DNA from: Linepithema humile
Lineage: Eukaryota; Arthropoda; Insecta; Hymenoptera; Formicidae
Assembly (NCBI RefSeq): GCF_040581485.1
Contig: NC_090131.1
Span: forward strand, 6,448,001 to 6,512,000
Length of the DNA: 64,000 nt
Reading direction: 5' to 3'
Under the pieces are notes generated by a model. That model saw only the letters and a program-made list of their open reading frames with translations. It did not search any database and was not told the origin of the DNA. The translations under genes and the position numbers were made by a program. Positions 60,701-64,000 of this stretch are shown piece after piece (position 1 is the stretch's first letter; each line of letters begins with the position of its first letter).

Positions 60701-63700
60701 CCGAGCCTATTTCCAGACGCCGCGTCCTCGGTTCCGCCTGTGCGCCGTCGCCGATGGATGAAATTTTTTTCCTAGCTTCGTAATTACACCGGGCTTGCGC
60801 TTACTATCTTAGGATCGCTTAAAATCCCACTACTTGCTTCCATGAATTATCCTTTTCTCGCGATCGAAAAATCGAAGCGAGAATCGTGAAAATTGTTGAA
60901 AGAGTTATTGGAACGTAACGGCGGGATCGTTTCATAAAATTGATACTTTCTGAAGAATTATATTTCGAGAGCCGGAGAAGGAAAGAAGGAGGACGGTTAT
61001 CGAAATACGATAGAATCGACTGGCGAAGCGTCGGAGGACCCAGACGACGAGCTCTCGCGTCGAACCTATTTCCAGCTGCGGCGTCCTCGCGGCTCGTGTC
61101 GCCGTACGCTTGTGTCGAATTCTTTTCCCCTAGATTATCGTTTGGTTTATATGAGTTAAAATGATAACTCGGGATCATTATTGAAGAATACACATGTTAT
61201 CATATGTCGCTGTTTGAATAGAATCGTAAGATAGATCTATATAAGTTTGATTGGAATATTAATATCGTTAAATATTACTATTTGTCAAAAAATCTAGTGC
61301 TAATTAATCCATTGATTAATATTGATTAATATCATTTAATAGCAAATAAAGTAAACACAATTATTTGATTATGTTTAAAAAAAATAAAATTAAAATTTGC
61401 AATCCTTTAAATATCGCTGTTTAAAGATATCTCGCTGAATTAGAGCAACCGTGTGACGTTTATAAACATATTTTTCCTGAATTAGGTCATCAAAAGCGAC
61501 AAACGTAAGCAAATTGAAAGCTGAATGTTAAGAATCCTAATATTCGAAATAATTTAATTGCATTGTATTTATATGATCCGCGGCAACAAGATGACTAAAA
61601 AAAAGTGTGGGAGTTAAATCTGATAAAATATTTGAGAGAAAAATGATTTGATTAATTCTGACATAATATTCTTAACTATTCTAAATTTTTATTTTTTATC
61701 GCATTTTTTCGACGAAAACGAAATTCATACGATGCATTCTTAATGTAACGATAGCGTTGGTGGCTCAGCGTTTCGAGAGCCCTAGACACCCTTTCGGCCA
61801 GAAATCTAAAATTATTCATATCCGCTATGCGGGATGTTTCTTCCGCCTTTGCGTCACGCCGCTGTGAAACACTTATTCCGCATGTACACATGGCCCATTT
61901 CCTAGAACCGTCTGGTCAATGGATTTACAAAATATATGCATATATGTATAAATAGATACTATATGTATACATACATACAATACATCATGCAATTTTTTCT
62001 TTATTTTTGAATTGTATAGTCTTTAAAAATTAGTTTCTACATTTTGCTAGAAATGCAAAATAGGAAGCAATTAAAAATAACTTTTTTTAAACTTTGCTAA
62101 TTTAAATTATCAAATGCGAGTGACAGCGAGAAAGTGATTTATCTCGACGTACAAGAAAAGTTGTAAATACGATTTTCCGCTTCTGACATTGTAATTCAAT
62201 ACAGTTACAATGCAAAATTAGAAACCTATAAACCAGAAGAACTCTGCAGATCGATTCGATCGTAACTCACGTGCTTTTTTTTAAAAAAAAAAAAAAAGAG
62301 ATGTCTCTTCTACGCTTGCGATTTTCAAAGCGTAACAGCAATTTGGGCCATTGCATGGGCGGCTCGAGCTCCCGTATAGATAAATTCGCGCGAGTGAAGA
62401 ACGGCTCACGAATAGAGCGGAAACATTCCACGCACGTGCGACGATTAGTCTTATTCGATCGCGAGGCGCGCTGCCGTGAACATTTTGTCTTCTATTTCTG
62501 GGGGAAGGTTATATCAGCAAAATGTGTTTAATAACGGACGCAATTCCATAGCGATATTGATATCAATTTGAGAAAATATAATAAACGTGCAAATTGAAAG
62601 AAATGTAAATGGAAACATGTGATAGAATAATAACGAATTGATTAGATTCCATTTTATTGTTATCGCAGAATTTGAAACCCCAAGCAAGAAAAATAAACAA
62701 TTCTAATCGTATTAATTAAATAACTAGAGGGAAAAAATAATTTATGATTTTTTGCTGTTAACCACGAAATATCTTCGAAACAATCTCTATTCGAGAAAAG
62801 TATACATGTTCGTGTATCCATATGCGATACAAACCGAAATATACAGTGATGATTAGCGCAATTTATTTCTACGTTTATGCCTCGTACCGGCGGTTTGTTT
62901 GCACATTATATGCCTGGTGGTTTATTTATGTTGTTACTCCACTTTACTTGGGAGCGTCTCGTTATTTCGGCGGAATTTCGGGATTGAGGCAATGTATTTC
63001 CTTCCACTCTCTCATATCTCGAGAGGAGTCTCTTTTGTACTAATCGGATTTTCCCTACATGCGCGCTTAGCGGAAAACAGCGACGATCACGAGCCAAACG
63101 TGTGTCCTAACGGCAAGACACCGCGGTCCGTCTTAATTTACATACTGTCGGTCGTTACTCCACATAATTGTAAACGGGAGCATCTCGAGGGGCGCCCTTG
63201 GCGGAGATATCCGCGGACAACGGCGACGAAGACGAGAAGCCGACGACGAAGGCGGTATGGGCGAGGCCGTTCGTTCTTGTATTTTTAGTGGCTCGTAAAC
63301 CAGGCACTGGCCGTCGTTCGATCTCGTCATCTCTCTTCCTCGTATAGCGGCGGCGTACACTGTGCGATGATCAAATAATGAGACTGATTTTACTTTAAAA
63401 AAAGGACTTTCTACAATAAAAATTAGTGGGCGCAATGTGTGTCACACACACATTAAGACACTTTACGATTCCTTCTGCAAATCATTCCCATCGTTAATTA
63501 ATCATATTGCTAGCAGAAGAAATGTATTTTTTATGAAAAAATTAATTTTTTTTTATAAATGGAGAGTAAAGTGATGTTTTTATAATTGTTGCGGCTTTTT
63601 GAAGTAAAATCAGTTTCTTTAGTTGATCGTTAAGTTGTGTATGACACGCAGTTTTTTTAACGTGATTGTTTTTATCCTTTTTCCGATTCGTTTGTAAAAA

Positions 63701-64000
63701 AGCATTTGATTCTTTATCATCTTTACATGTTGAGAAGATGGAGATGAGATCTCTGAGCGCTTACCGATTGGAATCAATTGATAATCGTGAAGATTTATTA
63801 CATTGAATTCGCAGCTGATCAATCGAAACTAATCCGAATGTCGAGGTCAACCAACAAACGCCTCCAATATACCATTATTCGCCAGAGACAAACGTAATTT
63901 AGTTAATTGTCGCGCCTCATGGCAACTGCCGATGCGACGACGAGCATAATAATTCTAAAAGCGCACCTGTCGTCTTCACTCGCAGGCAATAGCGCAAACG
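57712..64000. other. Presumed first intron of the thioredoxin-fold gene
   Basis: More than 6 kb without a convincing exon. It mixes AT-rich DNA with GC-rich patches (about 60270-60770, 61000-61140, 63080-63290), which hold unconserved Arg/Ser-rich frames on both strands. Contents noted: a T run (about 58002-58017), a diverged duplicated segment (60640-61140), a T/A run near 62273 and a short TGTGTGTCACACACA palindrome near 63440. Another gene in the GC-rich patches cannot be ruled out. Confidence 0.45.
60640..61140. repeat. Diverged direct duplication of a GC-rich segment
   Basis: About 60650-60780 and about 61010-61140 share, in order, CGAAGCG-TCGGAGGACCC, GACGAGCTC, TCGCGT, CCTATTTCCAG, CGCGTCCTCG or GCGTCCTCG and TTTTTCCTAG or TTTTCCCCTAG. 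The first copy has extra GGAGGACCC units. Frames are not conserved between copies, so the duplicated sequence is probably non-coding. Confidence 0.65.

Noticed and set aside
60468..60761. 97-aa plus-strand frame
   Set aside because: Does not start with ATG, Arg/Pro-rich, and the frame is not kept in the duplicated segment downstream.
1..64000. CRISPR arrays, operons, bacterial-type ribosome sites, tRNA or rRNA genes
   Set aside because: The introns and gene families are eukaryotic. I saw no regularly spaced identical repeats, no tRNA B-box-like GGTTCGA-TCC in a foldable context, and no rRNA-like sequence.

Overview
This window looks like a hymenopteran, most likely ant, nuclear genome segment. 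The reasons are AT-rich introns and intergenic DNA beside CpG-rich promoter-like islands with no strong CpG depletion, short GT-AG introns, and a head-to-tail array of nine-exon odorant receptor genes of the type expanded in ants. It also carries insect housekeeping and metabolic genes and decayed DNA transposons. The organism call is inference; no species-specific marker was seen. Most coding exons are short, so gene models were rebuilt by joining reading frames at GT-AG (once GC-AG) sites with matching phases.

Region 1 (1-10.2 kb, minus strand) is an odorant receptor array. It holds two intact nine-exon receptors (about 390 and 387 aa), two receptor pseudogenes truncated at opposite ends, and three copies of a conserved upstream block. 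The left-most block implies a further receptor starting just outside the window. A 403-bp solo LTR with a 4-bp target duplication sits in one pseudogene.

Region 2 (10.9-19.4 kb, minus) is a 14-exon gene for a long coiled-coil protein of about 1,579 aa that I do not recognise with confidence. Region 3 (19.4-30.5 kb) is non-coding. It has a MITE-like inverted-repeat element, a nested CTTAG inverted repeat, and a CpG-rich island that may be a first exon or promoter for the gene downstream.

Region 4 (30.6-44.8 kb, plus) is an 11-exon GDAP2 gene (macro domain plus CRAL-TRIO domain, 511 aa). Its large introns contain foldback elements, Tc1-like transposase relics and a CpG-rich candidate internal promoter whose short exon splices in phase to the CRAL-TRIO exons. 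Region 5 (44.8-49.7 kb) is intergenic, with a TTAA-ended MITE and microsatellites.

Region 6 (49.7-56.1 kb) has a five-exon DGAT2/MOGAT-family acyltransferase (plus, 349 aa) converging on an 11-exon kynurenine 3-monooxygenase (minus, 444 aa). Region 7 begins 1.3 kb beyond KMO, divergently transcribed, with the signal-peptide exon of a putative secreted thioredoxin-fold protein. Its remaining exons lie beyond the window; the last 6 kb reads as its intron.

Apart from the receptor array, the neighbours do not form an obvious pathway. I found no clearly unprecedented system. The best leads are the possible separate CRAL-TRIO isoform of GDAP2, the birth-and-death record in the receptor array, a phase-neutral open segment inside KMO, and a hammerhead-like motif in a KMO intron.
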